DNA of 64,000 nt from Caulobacter sp. CCUG 60055 (GCF_022750545.1 NZ_PUIC01000003.1:124001-188000); one strand, 5' to 3'. Counted from the first letter of the stretch, positions 27,439 to 36,584 are shown. The notes: a model not told the origin generated them from the letters alone. Made by a program: numbers and translations.

Positions 27439-29580
27439 ATGCGCACCTTCCTTCTCGCGGCGGCGATCGCCGCCGCCTCCCCGATCGCCCTGCTCGCCGG
27501 CCAGGCGGCGGCGCAGACCGCCGCGCCGGCGTCCGCCGACAGCCGCCTGTGGCTGGAGGAGGTCGAGGGCGCCAAGGCCCTGGGCTGGGTCAAGGCCCAC
27601 AACGCCAAGGCCGAGGACGTCCTGGCCAGGGACCCGCGCTACGCCGGGCTGCTGGCCGACGCGGTCAGGATCGAGAGCGCCGTCGACCGCATCCCGACGC
27701 CGAGCTTCGTCGGCCAGGCGGTCTACAATTTCTGGCAGGACGGGACCCACGTGCGCGGCGTCTGGCGGCGCACCACCCTGGAGGGCTTCCAGGCCAAGGA
27801 CGTCGCCTGGGAGACGGTGCTCGACCTCGACGCCCTGGCCAAGGCCGAGAACGCCAACTGGATCTGGAAGGGCGCGACCTGCCGCAAGCCCGCCAACGAC
27901 CGCTGCCTGGTCGCCCTGAGCAACGGCGGCAAGGACGCCGTCGAGATCCGCGAGTTCGACCTGAAGACCAAGGCCTTCGTCCCCGGCGGCTTCCGCCTGC
28001 CCGAGGGCAAGCAGACCGTCGACTGGCTGGACGACGACACCCTGATCCTGGGCCGCGACTGGGGCCCGGAAAATAGGGGCGCCGAGGCCGGCGCGCCCAC
28101 CGTCACCGAGTCCGGCTACGCCTTCGTGGTCAAGACGCTGAAGCGCGGCCAGGACCTTTCCCAGGCCAAGGAGGTCTTTCGCGGCACGCCCAAGGACGTC
28201 AGCGCCAGCGCGCACGTGCTGAAGGACGGCCAGGGCCGCAAGGTCGTGAGGCTGGAGCGCGGCGTCGACTTCTTCAATTCCGAGCATTTCCTGCTGACCG
28301 ACAAGGGGCCGGTGAAGCTGGCCCTGCCCTCGAAGTCGACCATCCACGGCTTCGTCGACGGCAAGCTGATCGTCACGCTGGAAGAGGCCTGGACGGGCGG
28401 CGGCGCGGCGCGGCCCCAGGGCGCGCTGATCGCGGCGACGCCCGAGGCGCTGATCGCCGGAACGGGTCCCGTCGACACCCTGTTCGCCCCCGGCCCGCGC
28501 CAGTCGATCGACGCGGTCGACACCACCCGCAACCGCGTGGTGGTCGCCGCCTACGACAATGTCCGGGGCGAGGTTCGCACCTTCGCGCCGAAGGCGGGCG
28601 GCGGATGGACCGAAAGCAGGCTGCCGGCAGCCGCCAACTCCTCGGTCGCCCTGGTGGCGACGGCCGACGACGACGACCGCCTGTTCTACTCGGTCGAAGG
28701 GTTCGTCACGCCCACCGAACTGACGCTGGCCGACGCCGCCAGCGGCGCGGCGAAGGCCGTCAAGGCCCTGCCCGCCCGCTTCGACGCCTCCAGGGAAGTG
28801 GTCGAGCAGTTCGAGGCGACCTCGAAGGACGGAACCAAGATCCCCTATTTCGTCGTGCGGCCGAAGGACCTGAAGTTCGACGGCGGCGCGCCCGCCCTGC
28901 TCTACGGCTACGGCGGCTTCCAGCTGTCCAAGCCGCCGGTCTACAACGCCGAGCTGGGCAAGCTGTGGCTGGAGCGCGGCGGGGTCTATCTGCAGGCTAA
29001 CATCCGCGGCGGCGGCGAGTTCGGCCCGGCCTGGCACGAGCAGGTCAAGGGCAAGAACCGCCAGAAGGCCTTCGACGACTTCTACGCCGTGGCCGAGGAC
29101 GCCATCGCGCGCAAGATCACCTCGCCCCGCCGCCTGGGCGCCTACGGCCGCTCGAACGGCGGCCTGCTGATGGGCGTGGTGTTCACCCAGCGGCCGGACC
29201 TGTGGAACGCGGTGGTGATCGAAAGCCCGCTGCTCGACATGCTGCGCTATCCCAAGCTGCCGGCCGGGGCCTCGTGGGTCGGCGAGTACGGCGACCCGGA
29301 GAAGCCCGACGAGCGGGCCTGGATCGCCGCCTATTCGCCGTATCAGAACGTCAGGCCGGGCGTGAAATATCCCCTGCCCTACATCTCGACCTCGACCAAG
29401 GACGACCGGGTGCACCCAGGCCACGCCCGCAAGTTCGCCGCCGAGCTGGAGGACGAGGGCAATCCGGTCATCTATTACGAGAACACCGACGGCGGCCACG
29501 CCAACTCGGCCGACCCGACCGCCGCCGCCGCCCGCTGGGCGCGGCACTACACCTATCTGTCGCGGCAGCTGATGGACTGA
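27439..29580 (+). CDS. Prolyl oligopeptidase family serine peptidase (S9A), copy 2
   Basis: A 713-residue paralogue of the preceding gene, with the same layout: signal peptide (MRTFLLAAAIAAASPIALLA), propeller, then hydrolase domain. The Ser is about residue 572 in YGRSNGGLLMG, the Asp in TKDDRVHPGHA and the His in DGGHANSAD. Long parts match copy 1 closely (DVDALAKAENANW versus DLDALAKAENANW; LWLERGGVYVLANIRGGGEF versus LWLERGGVYLQANIRGGGEF). The two copies are separated by 2 bp and form an operon ended by a strong hairpin. Divergence in the propeller could give different specificity. Confidence 0.93.
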   Translation: MRTFLLAAAIAAASPIALLAGQAAAQTAAPASADSRLWLEEVEGAKALGWVKAHNAKAEDVLARDPRYAGLLADAVRIESAVDRIPTPSFVGQAVYNFWQDGTHVRGVWRRTTLEGFQAKDVAWETVLDLDALAKAENANWIWKGATCRKPANDRCLVALSNGGKDAVEIREFDLKTKAFVPGGFRLPEGKQTVDWLDDDTLILGRDWGPENRGAEAGAPTVTESGYAFVVKTLKRGQDLSQAKEVFRGTPKDVSASAHVLKDGQGRKVVRLERGVDFFNSEHFLLTDKGPVKLALPSKSTIHGFVDGKLIVTLEEAWTGGGAARPQGALIAATPEALIAGTGPVDTLFAPGPRQSIDAVDTTRNRVVVAAYDNVRGEVRTFAPKAGGGWTESRLPAAANSSVALVATADDDDRLFYSVEGFVTPTELTLADAASGAAKAVKALPARFDASREVVEQFEATSKDGTKIPYFVVRPKDLKFDGGAPALLYGYGGFQLSKPPVYNAELGKLWLERGGVYLQANIRGGGEFGPAWHEQVKGKNRQKAFDDFYAVAEDAIARKITSPRRLGAYGRSNGGLLMGVVFTQRPDLWNAVVIESPLLDMLRYPKLPAGASWVGEYGDPEKPDERAWIAAYSPYQNVRPGVKYPLPYISTSTKDDRVHPGHARKFAAELEDEGNPVIYYENTDGGHANSADPTAAAARWARHYTYLSRQLMD

Positions 29581-29588
29581 CGCAGGCT

Positions 29589-29625
29589 CGGTCCTCCCCC
29601 CGCACCGCATGCGGGGGGAGGACCG
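29589..29625. terminator. Bidirectional terminator between the S9 peptidase and oxyR genes
   Basis: CGGTCCTCCCCCCGCA and TGCGGGGGGAGGACCG form a 16-bp perfect stem around CCGCA. It lies between two convergent genes, 8 bp after the peptidase stop. There is no T-run, so termination efficiency is inferred from position and stem strength. This GC-rich sequence could also be a dispersed palindromic repeat. Confidence 0.65.
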
Positions 29626-29634
29626 GATCGGCCG

Positions 29635-30540
29635 CTAGGCCGCCTGCAGCGCCTCGGCCAGCAGGCGGCCTTCCGGGGCGCGGCTGGAGCCGGCGCGCCA
29701 AGCCACCACGATCTCGCGCGAGGGCGGGCGATCGCCGGCGCCGGCCAGCGGCCGCACGGCGACCGGGGCGTTGTCGGTAAGGCCCGCCTCGACGGCCATG
29801 GCCGGCAGGAACGACACGCCCAGGCCCGAACCGACCATCTGCACCAGGGTCGGCAACGAAGTGGCCGCGAAGGCCGCCTCCTCGCCGTGCGCCTTGGGCG
29901 GCTCCAGGCCGCAGGCGGCCAGGGCGTGCTCGCGCAGGCAATGGCCGTCCTCCAGCAGGATCAGGTCGTCCTCCTCCATCCGCGTCGGCGACACCCGCCG
30001 CTCGGCGGTGAGCGGGTGGTTGGCGGGGAAGGCGGCGAGCAGTTCGTCGTCGTCGACGTGGGCGGTCTCCAGCCCCGAGACGTCGTAGGGCAGGGCGATC
30101 AGGGCCGCATCAAGCGCCCCGGCCTTGAGCCCGGCGATCAGCCGGTGGGTCAGGTCCTCGCGCAGGAACAGCCGCAGCTTGGGGAAGCGGGCGCGCAGGG
30201 CCGGCAGGGCGCCAGGCAGCAGGAACGGCGCCACCGTCGGGATCACCCCCAGGCGGAAACGGCCCGACAGCGGCTGGCCGGCGCTGCGGGCGGTCTGCAC
30301 CAGGTCCTCGGCCTGGGCGAGGATGGCCTGGGCGCGGCGGACCGCCTCCTCGCCGACGGTGGTCAGGATGACGCCCGAGCGGGCGCGGTCGACCACCGGC
30401 GCGCCGAGGATCTTCTCCAGTTCGGCGACGCCGGCCGACAGGGTCGGCTGGGTGACGTGGGCGGCGTCGGCGGCGCGGCTGAACGAGCCGTGCTCGGCGA
30501 GCAGCTTGAGGTATTGCAGTTGGCGCAGGGTCGGAAGCAT
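29635..30540 (-). CDS. oxyR: Hydrogen peroxide-sensing LysR regulator OxyR
   Basis: A 301-residue LysR-type regulator. The HTH is at residues 1-60 (LRQLQYLKLLAEHGSFSRAA, then VTQPTLSAGVAELE). The redox pair is C201 and C210 in LEDGHCLREHALAAC, the same nine-residue spacing as C199 and C208 of E. coli OxyR. ATG 30540 gives the normal N-terminus; upstream frame extension crosses the promoter. It is divergent from ahpC-ahpD with an OxyR-type site between them, so autoregulation and peroxide induction are expected. Confidence 0.95.
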   Translation of the reverse strand: MLPTLRQLQYLKLLAEHGSFSRAADAAHVTQPTLSAGVAELEKILGAPVVDRARSGVILTTVGEEAVRRAQAILAQAEDLVQTARSAGQPLSGRFRLGVIPTVAPFLLPGALPALRARFPKLRLFLREDLTHRLIAGLKAGALDAALIALPYDVSGLETAHVDDDELLAAFPANHPLTAERRVSPTRMEEDDLILLEDGHCLREHALAACGLEPPKAHGEEAAFAATSLPTLVQMVGSGLGVSFLPAMAVEAGLTDNAPVAVRPLAGAGDRPPSREIVVAWRAGSSRAPEGRLLAEALQAA

Positions 30541-30549
30541 GGAGCTTAT

Positions 30550-30586
30550 ATAGGATTGCTCTATGCAAATCTCAAAAACAATCGAT
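30550..30586. promoter_or_regulatory. OxyR-type binding site between oxyR and ahpC
   Basis: ATAG (30550-30553), N7, CTAT (30561-30564), N7, TCAA (30572-30575), N7, CGAT (30583-30586). The spacing is exactly that of the E. coli OxyR consensus ATAG-N7-CTAT-N7-ATAG-N7-CTAT; the first two quarter-sites are perfect, the last has three of four bases, the third is poor. It starts 10 bp from the oxyR start codon. Confidence 0.75.
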
Positions 30587-30670
30587 TGGCCTTTCGGCGG
30601 CGAACCGCCTATCCCTGCCTCCGCGGCCCGGCACCGGGCCTTCCAACCCGTTTGATTTATGGAGAACGCG

Positions 30671-31228
30671 ATGCTGGGCGTCGGCGAAAAACTGCCTGAA
30701 TTCAAGATTGTCGGCGTGAAGCCGGGCTTCAACAATCACGAAGAGAACGGCGTGAGCGCGTTCGAGGACCTGAACAACGAGAGCTTCGCGGGCAAGTGGA
30801 AGGTGATCTTCTTCTACCCGAAGGACTTCACCTTCGTGTGCCCGACCGAGATCGCCGAGTTCGCCCGCCTGAACAAGGACTTCGCCGATCGCGACACCGT
30901 CGTCCTGGGCGGCTCGACCGACAACGAGTTCGTCAAGCTGGCCTGGCGCCGCGACCACGCCGACCTGAATAAGCTGCCGATCTGGTCGTTCGCCGACAAC
31001 GGCGGCAAGTTCGCCCGCGACCTCGGCATCCTCGACGCCGACGCCGGCGTGGCCCTGCGCGCCACCTTCGTGGTCGATCCGTTCAACGTCGTGCAGCACG
31101 TCTACGTCACCAACCTGAACGTCGGCCGCGCGCCGGCCGACACCCTGCGCGTGCTCGACGCGCTGCAGACCGACGAGCTCTGCCCCTGCAACCGCGCGGT
31201 GGGCGGCGACACCCTGAAGGCGGCCTAA
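30671..31228 (+). CDS. ahpC: Alkyl hydroperoxide reductase/peroxiredoxin AhpC
   Basis: A 185-residue 2-Cys peroxiredoxin. The peroxidatic Cys is C57 in DFTFVCPTEIAEF; the resolving Cys is in DELCPCNRAVGG near the C-terminus. The sequence resembles the actinobacterial AhpC that is reduced by AhpD rather than AhpF. GGAGAACGCG precedes ATG 30671, so this start is preferred over ATG 30659, which overlaps that ribosome-binding site. ahpD follows after about 100 bp, oxyR is divergent. Confidence 0.95.
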   Translation: MLGVGEKLPEFKIVGVKPGFNNHEENGVSAFEDLNNESFAGKWKVIFFYPKDFTFVCPTEIAEFARLNKDFADRDTVVLGGSTDNEFVKLAWRRDHADLNKLPIWSFADNGGKFARDLGILDADAGVALRATFVVDPFNVVQHVYVTNLNVGRAPADTLRVLDALQTDELCPCNRAVGGDTLKAA

Positions 31229-31326
31229 GCCTCCGCCTTCTTCGAGCCCGGAAGGCGCGCCCGCCCTCTCCTCTTGAGGCGCGCGTTCCGGGCTCCGTTT
31301 TTCTTCAGAACCGATCGGAGACGCCG

Positions 31327-31863
31327 ATGTCGCTGGACGCGCTGCGGGACAGCCTGCCCGCCTACGCCAAGGACCTGAGCCTGAACCTGTCCTCCCTGGC
31401 CGCCGAGAGCCTGCTCAGCGACCAGCAGAAGTGGGGGACGTTCGTCGCCGCCGCCCATGCGGTGGGCGTGCCGGCGGTGGTCAAGGCGATCGAGGCGGCG
31501 GCGGCGGCGGCCGGCCTGACCGAGGAGGCCAAGACCGGCGCCAAGGCGGCGGCCGCGATCATGGGCATGAACAACGTCTACTATCGCGCCCTGCACCTGA
31601 TGAAGAACCAGGAATACCGCACCCTGCCGGCCAAGCTGCGCATGAACATCATCGCCAACCCCGGCGTCGAGAAGACCGATTTCGAGCTGTGGTGCACGGC
31701 GGTGTCGGCGGTCAACGGCTGCGGCATGTGCCTGGACGCCCACGAGGAAGAACTGAAGAAGCGCGGCGTGCCCAACGTCAACATCCAGGCGGCCCTGCGC
31801 ATCGCCGCCGTGGTCAACGCCGTCAGCCGCGTGGTCGCCGGCGAAGCCGCCGCCGCGAGCTGA
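31327..31863 (+). CDS. ahpD: Alkyl hydroperoxidase AhpD
   Basis: A 178-residue AhpD, the CxxC partner that reduces AhpC. The active site is NGCGMCLDAHE (C132, C135, H139), with E120 in TDFELW, the same proton-relay arrangement as in Mycobacterium tuberculosis AhpD. Length is standard. It lies downstream of ahpC with a hairpin after its stop, forming a complete peroxide-scavenging unit. Confidence 0.95.
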   Translation: MSLDALRDSLPAYAKDLSLNLSSLAAESLLSDQQKWGTFVAAAHAVGVPAVVKAIEAAAAAAGLTEEAKTGAKAAAAIMGMNNVYYRALHLMKNQEYRTLPAKLRMNIIANPGVEKTDFELWCTAVSAVNGCGMCLDAHEEELKKRGVPNVNIQAALRIAAVVNAVSRVVAGEAAAAS

Positions 31864-31872
31864 AGCTTCCAG

Positions 31873-31911
31873 CCGATCCTCCCTCGCAAACGCGGAGAGG
31901 ATCGGTTCTTC
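31873..31911 (+). terminator. Terminator of ahpCD
   Basis: CCGATCCTC (31873-31881) pairs with GAGGATCGG (31897-31905), followed by TTCTTC, 10 bp after the ahpD stop. It also faces the end of the convergent SRPBCC gene. Confidence 0.7.
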
Positions 31912-31917
31912 GCCTGC

Positions 31918-32466
31918 CTACTTCTTCGCCTCGTCCGGCCGGCCGGTCTCGACCAGGCGCTTGAGCCGGCCGAGCTGTTCGGCCAGCACCCCGTCCACCG
32001 GCGCCGGCCAGGCGGCCAGCCCGTCCTTGGCGTAGCCGGCGACCGCGTAGGTCTCCTGCAGGTCGACGCCGTCGCCCGCCGGCTTGAGCGCGAAGGTCAG
32101 GGCGCCGTCGACGGCCAGCCCCTGCAGCGGGCCCAAGGGGCCGCGCAAGCGCAGCACCCTGCCGGGATCGACATAGACCACCGTCTGGTGGCGTACGCCG
32201 CCGCCGTTCTTCAACGCTTCGCAGAAGCAGCCGCCCGGCTGGGCGTCGAGGCTGAGGTTGCGCGCGTCGCCCGAGAAGGTGTGTTCGGAGTTCCACCAGC
32301 GGGCCGGCTGGACCAGGGCGGCGTAGACCTTGTCAGCCGGGGCGGCGACATGGACCGTGGTCCGCACCGTGAACCCGCCCGGACCGGAATCGACCACCTC
32401 CGCCGCCGCCGCTCCGCCGAACATCATCAAAGCTGTCGCCGCCCAAACGCACGCTTGCACGCGCAT
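31918..32466 (-). CDS. Exported SRPBCC (START/Bet v1-like) domain protein
   Basis: A 182-residue product. ATG 32466 opens a signal peptide (MRVQACVWAATALMMFGGAAAA). The mature protein has FTVRTTVHVAAPADKVYAALVQPARWWNSEHTF, the usual start of an SRPBCC hydrophobic-ligand fold, then FALKPAGDGVDLQETYAVAGY. Its ligand and role are unknown; export is unusual for this fold but recurrent in alphaproteobacteria. The longer open frame upstream is antisense or out-of-frame to murI and is not used. Confidence 0.8.
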   Translation of the reverse strand: MRVQACVWAATALMMFGGAAAAEVVDSGPGGFTVRTTVHVAAPADKVYAALVQPARWWNSEHTFSGDARNLSLDAQPGGCFCEALKNGGGVRHQTVVYVDPGRVLRLRGPLGPLQGLAVDGALTFALKPAGDGVDLQETYAVAGYAKDGLAAWPAPVDGVLAEQLGRLKRLVETGRPDEAKK

Positions 32467-32558
32467 GACCGCCTCCCTGGCTCGCGCCGCGCATCGGCGG
32501 CGGCGCAGGGTCGGCCCAAATCCGCGACGGGGACAAGCGCCCCGAGGCGGGTGCGACG

Positions 32559-33410
32559 TCAGGCCGCCTCGAAACTGACCGGACCGCCCCAGAACGCCTC
32601 GACCAGGCCGTTCTGCGGGCCCGGCCTGCCGGTGGTCAGGAACCGCCGCGTCCCGCCCGTCCCCGGCGGATATTCCGGATGCCGCTCCAGATAGCGTTCG
32701 ACCGCGTCGGCCGTGGTCGCCGGCTGGTGGATCAGCGGCGTGCCCGGCGGCAGGGCGGCGCGGAAGATGTCGGCGAGGATCTCGTAGTGGGTGCAGCCGA
32801 GGATCGCCCGGTCGGGATGGCGGCCGATGCGGGTCTTCAGCGCCGCCACGTGGCCCTCGACGGTCTTGGCCAGCTCGACCGCGCCGGCGTCGCCCTCGAT
32901 CAGGTGCACCAGGGTCGGGCACGGCTCGGAGAACACCGCCACGTCCTGGCGGCGCTTGTCGATCTCGATCTCGTAGACCCGGCTCCGCGTCGTGGCCGGG
33001 GTGGAGAACACGCCCAGCACGTCGAGGGCCTCGACCTTGTCGCCGCGGCGCTCGGCCTCGTGCTCCCAGGGCACCCCCGTGGCCGCCTCGATGGTCGGCA
33101 CGATGATGCCCAGCACGTTGACCGGCCGGCCGATCTCCTGGCGATAGCCGGGCAGCCAGGTCTGCTGCAGGCGGCGCAGGGCGATGGCCGAGGCGGTGTT
33201 GCAGGCCAGGACGATCAGGTTGGCGCCCGCCTCGAACAGCCGGATGCAGCCGGCCCGCGTCAGCTCGACGATCTCCTCGCCGGGCCGCACGCCGTAGGGC
33301 GCGTTGGCCTGGTCGGCCAGATAGATGAAGTCGGCCGACTTCAGTCGGTCCACGAGGGCGCGGTGGACCGTCAGCCCGCCCACGCCGGAATCGAATACGC
33401 CGATCGCCAT
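32559..33410 (-). CDS. murI: Glutamate racemase
   Basis: A 283-residue racemase making D-glutamate for peptidoglycan. It starts MAIGVFDSGVGGLTVHRALVD, with the catalytic cysteines in VLACNTASAIAL and AILGCTHYEIL. ADQANAPYGVRPGEEI is another family landmark. I chose ATG 33410 because it gives the canonical N-terminus; an in-frame GTG at 33470 would add 20 Pro/Ala-rich residues without a clear ribosome-binding sequence. Confidence 0.95.
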   Translation of the reverse strand: MAIGVFDSGVGGLTVHRALVDRLKSADFIYLADQANAPYGVRPGEEIVELTRAGCIRLFEAGANLIVLACNTASAIALRRLQQTWLPGYRQEIGRPVNVLGIIVPTIEAATGVPWEHEAERRGDKVEALDVLGVFSTPATTRSRVYEIEIDKRRQDVAVFSEPCPTLVHLIEGDAGAVELAKTVEGHVAALKTRIGRHPDRAILGCTHYEILADIFRAALPPGTPLIHQPATTADAVERYLERHPEYPPGTGGTRRFLTTGRPGPQNGLVEAFWGGPVSFEAA

Positions 33411-33587
33411 GCCCCAAGGCTTTAGCCGGGCCGGCGGCGCGGCGGAAGGCGCCGGCGGCGAACTTTCCACCGTTCGGCCGCGATCGTCCCCCGGCTGGCG
33501 GGGCGGCCATCATTACAGTCCTGTCATGTGACGCTTTCCCCCGGCCGGTCTAGGGTGCCGCGCAAGATCGATCCCTGGAGACGCCCC

Positions 33588-35741
33588 TTGAAGCGACGTT
33601 CTTTCCTCGCGGCCGCCAGCGCGGCCGTCCTTTCCCCCGCCATCGCCGACGCGGCGACCAAGACCGCAGCCAAGGGCGCCGCGGCCGGGGCCAACCCGTT
33701 GCTCGCGCCGTGGAAAGGCCCGTTCGGCGGCGTGCCCGCCTTCGACAAGGTCAAGCCCGAGCTGTTCGTCCCGGCCTTCAAGGCCGGCATGGCCCAGGGC
33801 CGCGCCGAGATCGCCGCCATCGCGGCGAACAAGGCCGCGCCGACCTTCGACAACACCATCGCCGCCCTGGAGAACGCCGGCCGGCCGCTGACGCGGGCGT
33901 TCTGCCCGTTCAACGTCTTCACCTCCACCATGAGCGTGGGGCCGATGCGCAAGGTCGAGCAGGACCTGTCGCCGGTCCTGGCCGCCTATCAGGACGAAAT
34001 CACCCAGAACGGCGCCCTGTTCGCCCGGGTGAAGGCCGTCTACGACAAGCGTGAGACCTCGGGCCTGACCCCCGAGCAGCAGCGCCTGACCTGGGTCATC
34101 TACAACAACTTCGCCCGCCAGGGCGCGGCGCTCGACGCCGCCTCCAAGAAGCGGCTGGGCGAGATCAACCAGAAGCTGGCCAGCCTCTACACCACCTTCA
34201 GCCAGAACGAACTGGCCGACGAGGAAGGCTACACCGTCGTCATCGACAAGGAGGCCGATCTCGACGGCCTGCCCGACAGCGTGCGCGCCGGCGCGGCCCA
34301 GGCCGCCGTCGACAAGAAGCTGCCCGGCAAGTGGGTGATCACCAACACCCGCTCCTCGGCCGAGCCGTTCCTGGTCTATTCGAACAACCGCGCCCTGCGC
34401 GAGAAGGTCTGGCGCATGTGGGTGATGCGCGGCGACAACGCCGGCGCCCACGACAACAAGCCGGTGATCACCCAGATCCTGCAGCTGCGGGCCGAGAAGG
34501 CCAAGCTGCTGGGCTTTGCGACCTACGCCCACTGGATCACCGCCGACCAGATGGCCAAGACCCCCGACGCGGCCATGGACCTGATGATGAAGGTCTGGAA
34601 GCCGGCCTCGGCCCGCGCCCGCGAGGAAGTGGCCGACATGCAGAAGCTGGCCGATTCCGAGGGCGCCAAGATCAAGATCGAGCCCTGGGACTACCGCTAC
34701 TATTCGGAAAAGGTGCGCAAGGCGCGCTACGACCTCGACGAGAACGAGGTGAAGCCGTACCTGCAGCTTGAGAAGCTGCGCGAGGGCATGTTCTGGGCGG
34801 CGGGCCAGCTCTACGGCTTCGAGTTCACCCAGATCCACGACGCGCCGGTCTATCACCCCGACGTGCGGGTGTTCAAAGTGACTCGCGCCGGCCAGCCGGT
34901 CGGCCTGTGGTACTTCGACCCTTACGCCCGCCCGGGCAAGCAGTCGGGCGCCTGGATGAACGAGTACCGCACCCAGGAGCGGTTCAAGGGCGTGGTGCTG
35001 CCGATCGTCTCGAACAACGCCAACTTCGTGAAGGGCAAGCCGGGCGAGCCGATCCTGGTGTCATGGGACGACGCCTCGACCATGTTCCACGAGTTCGGCC
35101 ACGCCCTGCACGGCCTGAACTCCAGCGTGAACTACCCGACCCTGGCCGGCACCAACGTCGCCCGCGACTTCGTCGAGTTCCCCTCGCAGCTCAACGAGCA
35201 CTGGCTGCCGACCAAGCAGGTGCTGAGCCAGTTCGCCGTCCACTACAAGACCGGCCAGCCGATCCCCGACGCCCTGGTGGCCAAGATCGAGAAGGCCAAG
35301 ACCTTCAACCAGGGCTTCAAGACCGTCGAATACCTGGGCTCGGCCATCTACGACATGAAGATCCACCTGGCCGCCAAGGGCCAGGCCATCGATCCGGGCC
35401 AGTTCGAGAAGGACACCATGGCCGAGATCGGCATGCCGCCCGAGATCGTCATGCGCCACCGGCCCACCCAGTTCGGCCACATCTTCTCGGGCGACGGCTA
35501 TTCGGCCGGCTACTACGACTACATCTGGGCCGACACCTTGACCGCCGACGCGGCCGAGGCGTTCCAGGAGGCGCCCGGCGGTTTCTACGACAAGGCGGTG
35601 GCCAAACGGCTGCACGACGACATCATGAGCGTCGGCAACACCATCCCGGCCGACGAGGCGTTCCGCCGCTTCCGCGGCCGCGACGTGACCATCGACGCCC
35701 TGATGCGCAACCGCGGCTTCGCCGCCCCGGCGAAAGCGTAA
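33588..35741 (+). CDS. M3 family metallopeptidase (Dcp-like), exported
   Basis: A 717-residue zinc oligopeptidase. The catalytic motif MFHEFGHALHGL lies near residue 501, with the third zinc ligand expected in the ARDFVEFPSQLNEHW segment, as in Dcp and oligopeptidase A. TTG 33588 has CTGGAG 8-12 bp upstream and gives LKRRSFLAAASAAVLSPAIA, a signal peptide with an RR start that may be Tat- or Sec-dependent; an upstream ATG at 33528 would hide it. It should act in the periplasm on short peptides, like the two S9 peptidases 4 kb away. Confidence 0.92.
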   Translation: MKRRSFLAAASAAVLSPAIADAATKTAAKGAAAGANPLLAPWKGPFGGVPAFDKVKPELFVPAFKAGMAQGRAEIAAIAANKAAPTFDNTIAALENAGRPLTRAFCPFNVFTSTMSVGPMRKVEQDLSPVLAAYQDEITQNGALFARVKAVYDKRETSGLTPEQQRLTWVIYNNFARQGAALDAASKKRLGEINQKLASLYTTFSQNELADEEGYTVVIDKEADLDGLPDSVRAGAAQAAVDKKLPGKWVITNTRSSAEPFLVYSNNRALREKVWRMWVMRGDNAGAHDNKPVITQILQLRAEKAKLLGFATYAHWITADQMAKTPDAAMDLMMKVWKPASARAREEVADMQKLADSEGAKIKIEPWDYRYYSEKVRKARYDLDENEVKPYLQLEKLREGMFWAAGQLYGFEFTQIHDAPVYHPDVRVFKVTRAGQPVGLWYFDPYARPGKQSGAWMNEYRTQERFKGVVLPIVSNNANFVKGKPGEPILVSWDDASTMFHEFGHALHGLNSSVNYPTLAGTNVARDFVEFPSQLNEHWLPTKQVLSQFAVHYKTGQPIPDALVAKIEKAKTFNQGFKTVEYLGSAIYDMKIHLAAKGQAIDPGQFEKDTMAEIGMPPEIVMRHRPTQFGHIFSGDGYSAGYYDYIWADTLTADAAEAFQEAPGGFYDKAVAKRLHDDIMSVGNTIPADEAFRRFRGRDVTIDALMRNRGFAAPAKA

Positions 35742-35776
35742 GGCGTAAGGCCTAAGGCGAGGCGTCGCTCACCGTC

Positions 35777-35808
35777 GTCCCGGACGGCCGCAAGGCCGAT
35801 CCGGGACC
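35777..35808. repeat. Short palindromic repeat element
   Basis: GTCCCGGA-C-GGCC-GCAA-GGCC-G-ATCCGGGACC is an imperfect inverted repeat in the gap between two convergent genes. Sequences of this kind (GTCCCGGA... TCCGGGACC) recur between genes in alphaproteobacterial genomes. Only one copy is in this window, so the dispersed-repeat nature is inference. Confidence 0.5.
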
Positions 35809-35824
35809 CCGGGGGCGGCGGGCC

Positions 35825-36391
35825 CTAGGCCGCGGCGACCGTCTCCTTGTTCCGGGTCATGAAGGCGATGACCAGGCCGGCGACGAAGAAGCCGACCACC
35901 TGCATGAAGATGTTGGCCAGGGTGTAGTCGACCGGATAGCCGTACCAGTTCCAGTAGGAGCCGTTGGTGGTGATGGCGACCACCACGCCGATCGCCGTGA
36001 CGAAGCGGACCCTGGACCAGAACGCCGACAGCGCCGTCTGGGACAAGAGCCAGGCCGCCAGGACGGCCTCGACCAGCTCCAGCACCAGCTCGACGATCAG
36101 TTGGCCGGGCGTCATCATCGGCGTGCCGGCGGGCTTGTAGACCAGGACGCCCTGCGGCGTGGTCTTCAGCTTCTCGGCGTAGGCGGCCTTGTCGGCCGCT
36201 CCGCCCTGGCTCGGGAAGATGTAGAGGCCGCCCGCCTCGCGCACCGCGGTCTGCAGCGCCGCCACGGCCGTCGCCTCGTTCGGCAGGTCCTTGAACCCGA
36301 TCATGCCCAGCGGCGACATGTAGGCGACGCTGGCCCAGACATACATGGCCACGCCCCCGAGAACGCCGGCCAGAACAACGCGTCCCTTCAT
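35825..36391 (-). CDS. Membrane protein of unknown function
   Basis: A 188-residue protein with four likely membrane segments: residues 1-25 (VVLAGVLGGVAMYVWASVAY), about 95-115, about 125-145 and 155-180. A periplasmic loop (30-90) includes LYIFPSQGGAAD. The repeated pattern GSYWNWYGYPVDYTLANIF is distinctive but I cannot assign a family. It is convergent with the M3 peptidase gene and divergent from the TraB/GumN gene. Confidence 0.72.
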   Translation of the reverse strand: MKGRVVLAGVLGGVAMYVWASVAYMSPLGMIGFKDLPNEATAVAALQTAVREAGGLYIFPSQGGAADKAAYAEKLKTTPQGVLVYKPAGTPMMTPGQLIVELVLELVEAVLAAWLLSQTALSAFWSRVRFVTAIGVVVAITTNGSYWNWYGYPVDYTLANIFMQVVGFFVAGLVIAFMTRNKETVAAA

Positions 36392-36584
36392 CGTCTCCCC
36401 CTGTCGAAAGGCTCGTTTCCCCGCCTGAGGCTAGCGGGCGCCCTGCGGGCGGTCGAGATCGGACGGCCGCGCCAAGTTCGCGCATGCGCGCGGCCTGGCC
36501 GCACGGTAAGAAAGCCGCCGCAATTTCGACTTAGCTGAAACCGAGCCTCGGCGCAGACCGAGGCGGCGACGCAAGGACCCCAGC

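Noticed and set aside
35742-35824. GGCGTAAGG/GGCCTAAGG near-repeats after the M3 peptidase stop as an attachment site
   Set aside because: Too short and imperfect, with no integrase or island next to them.
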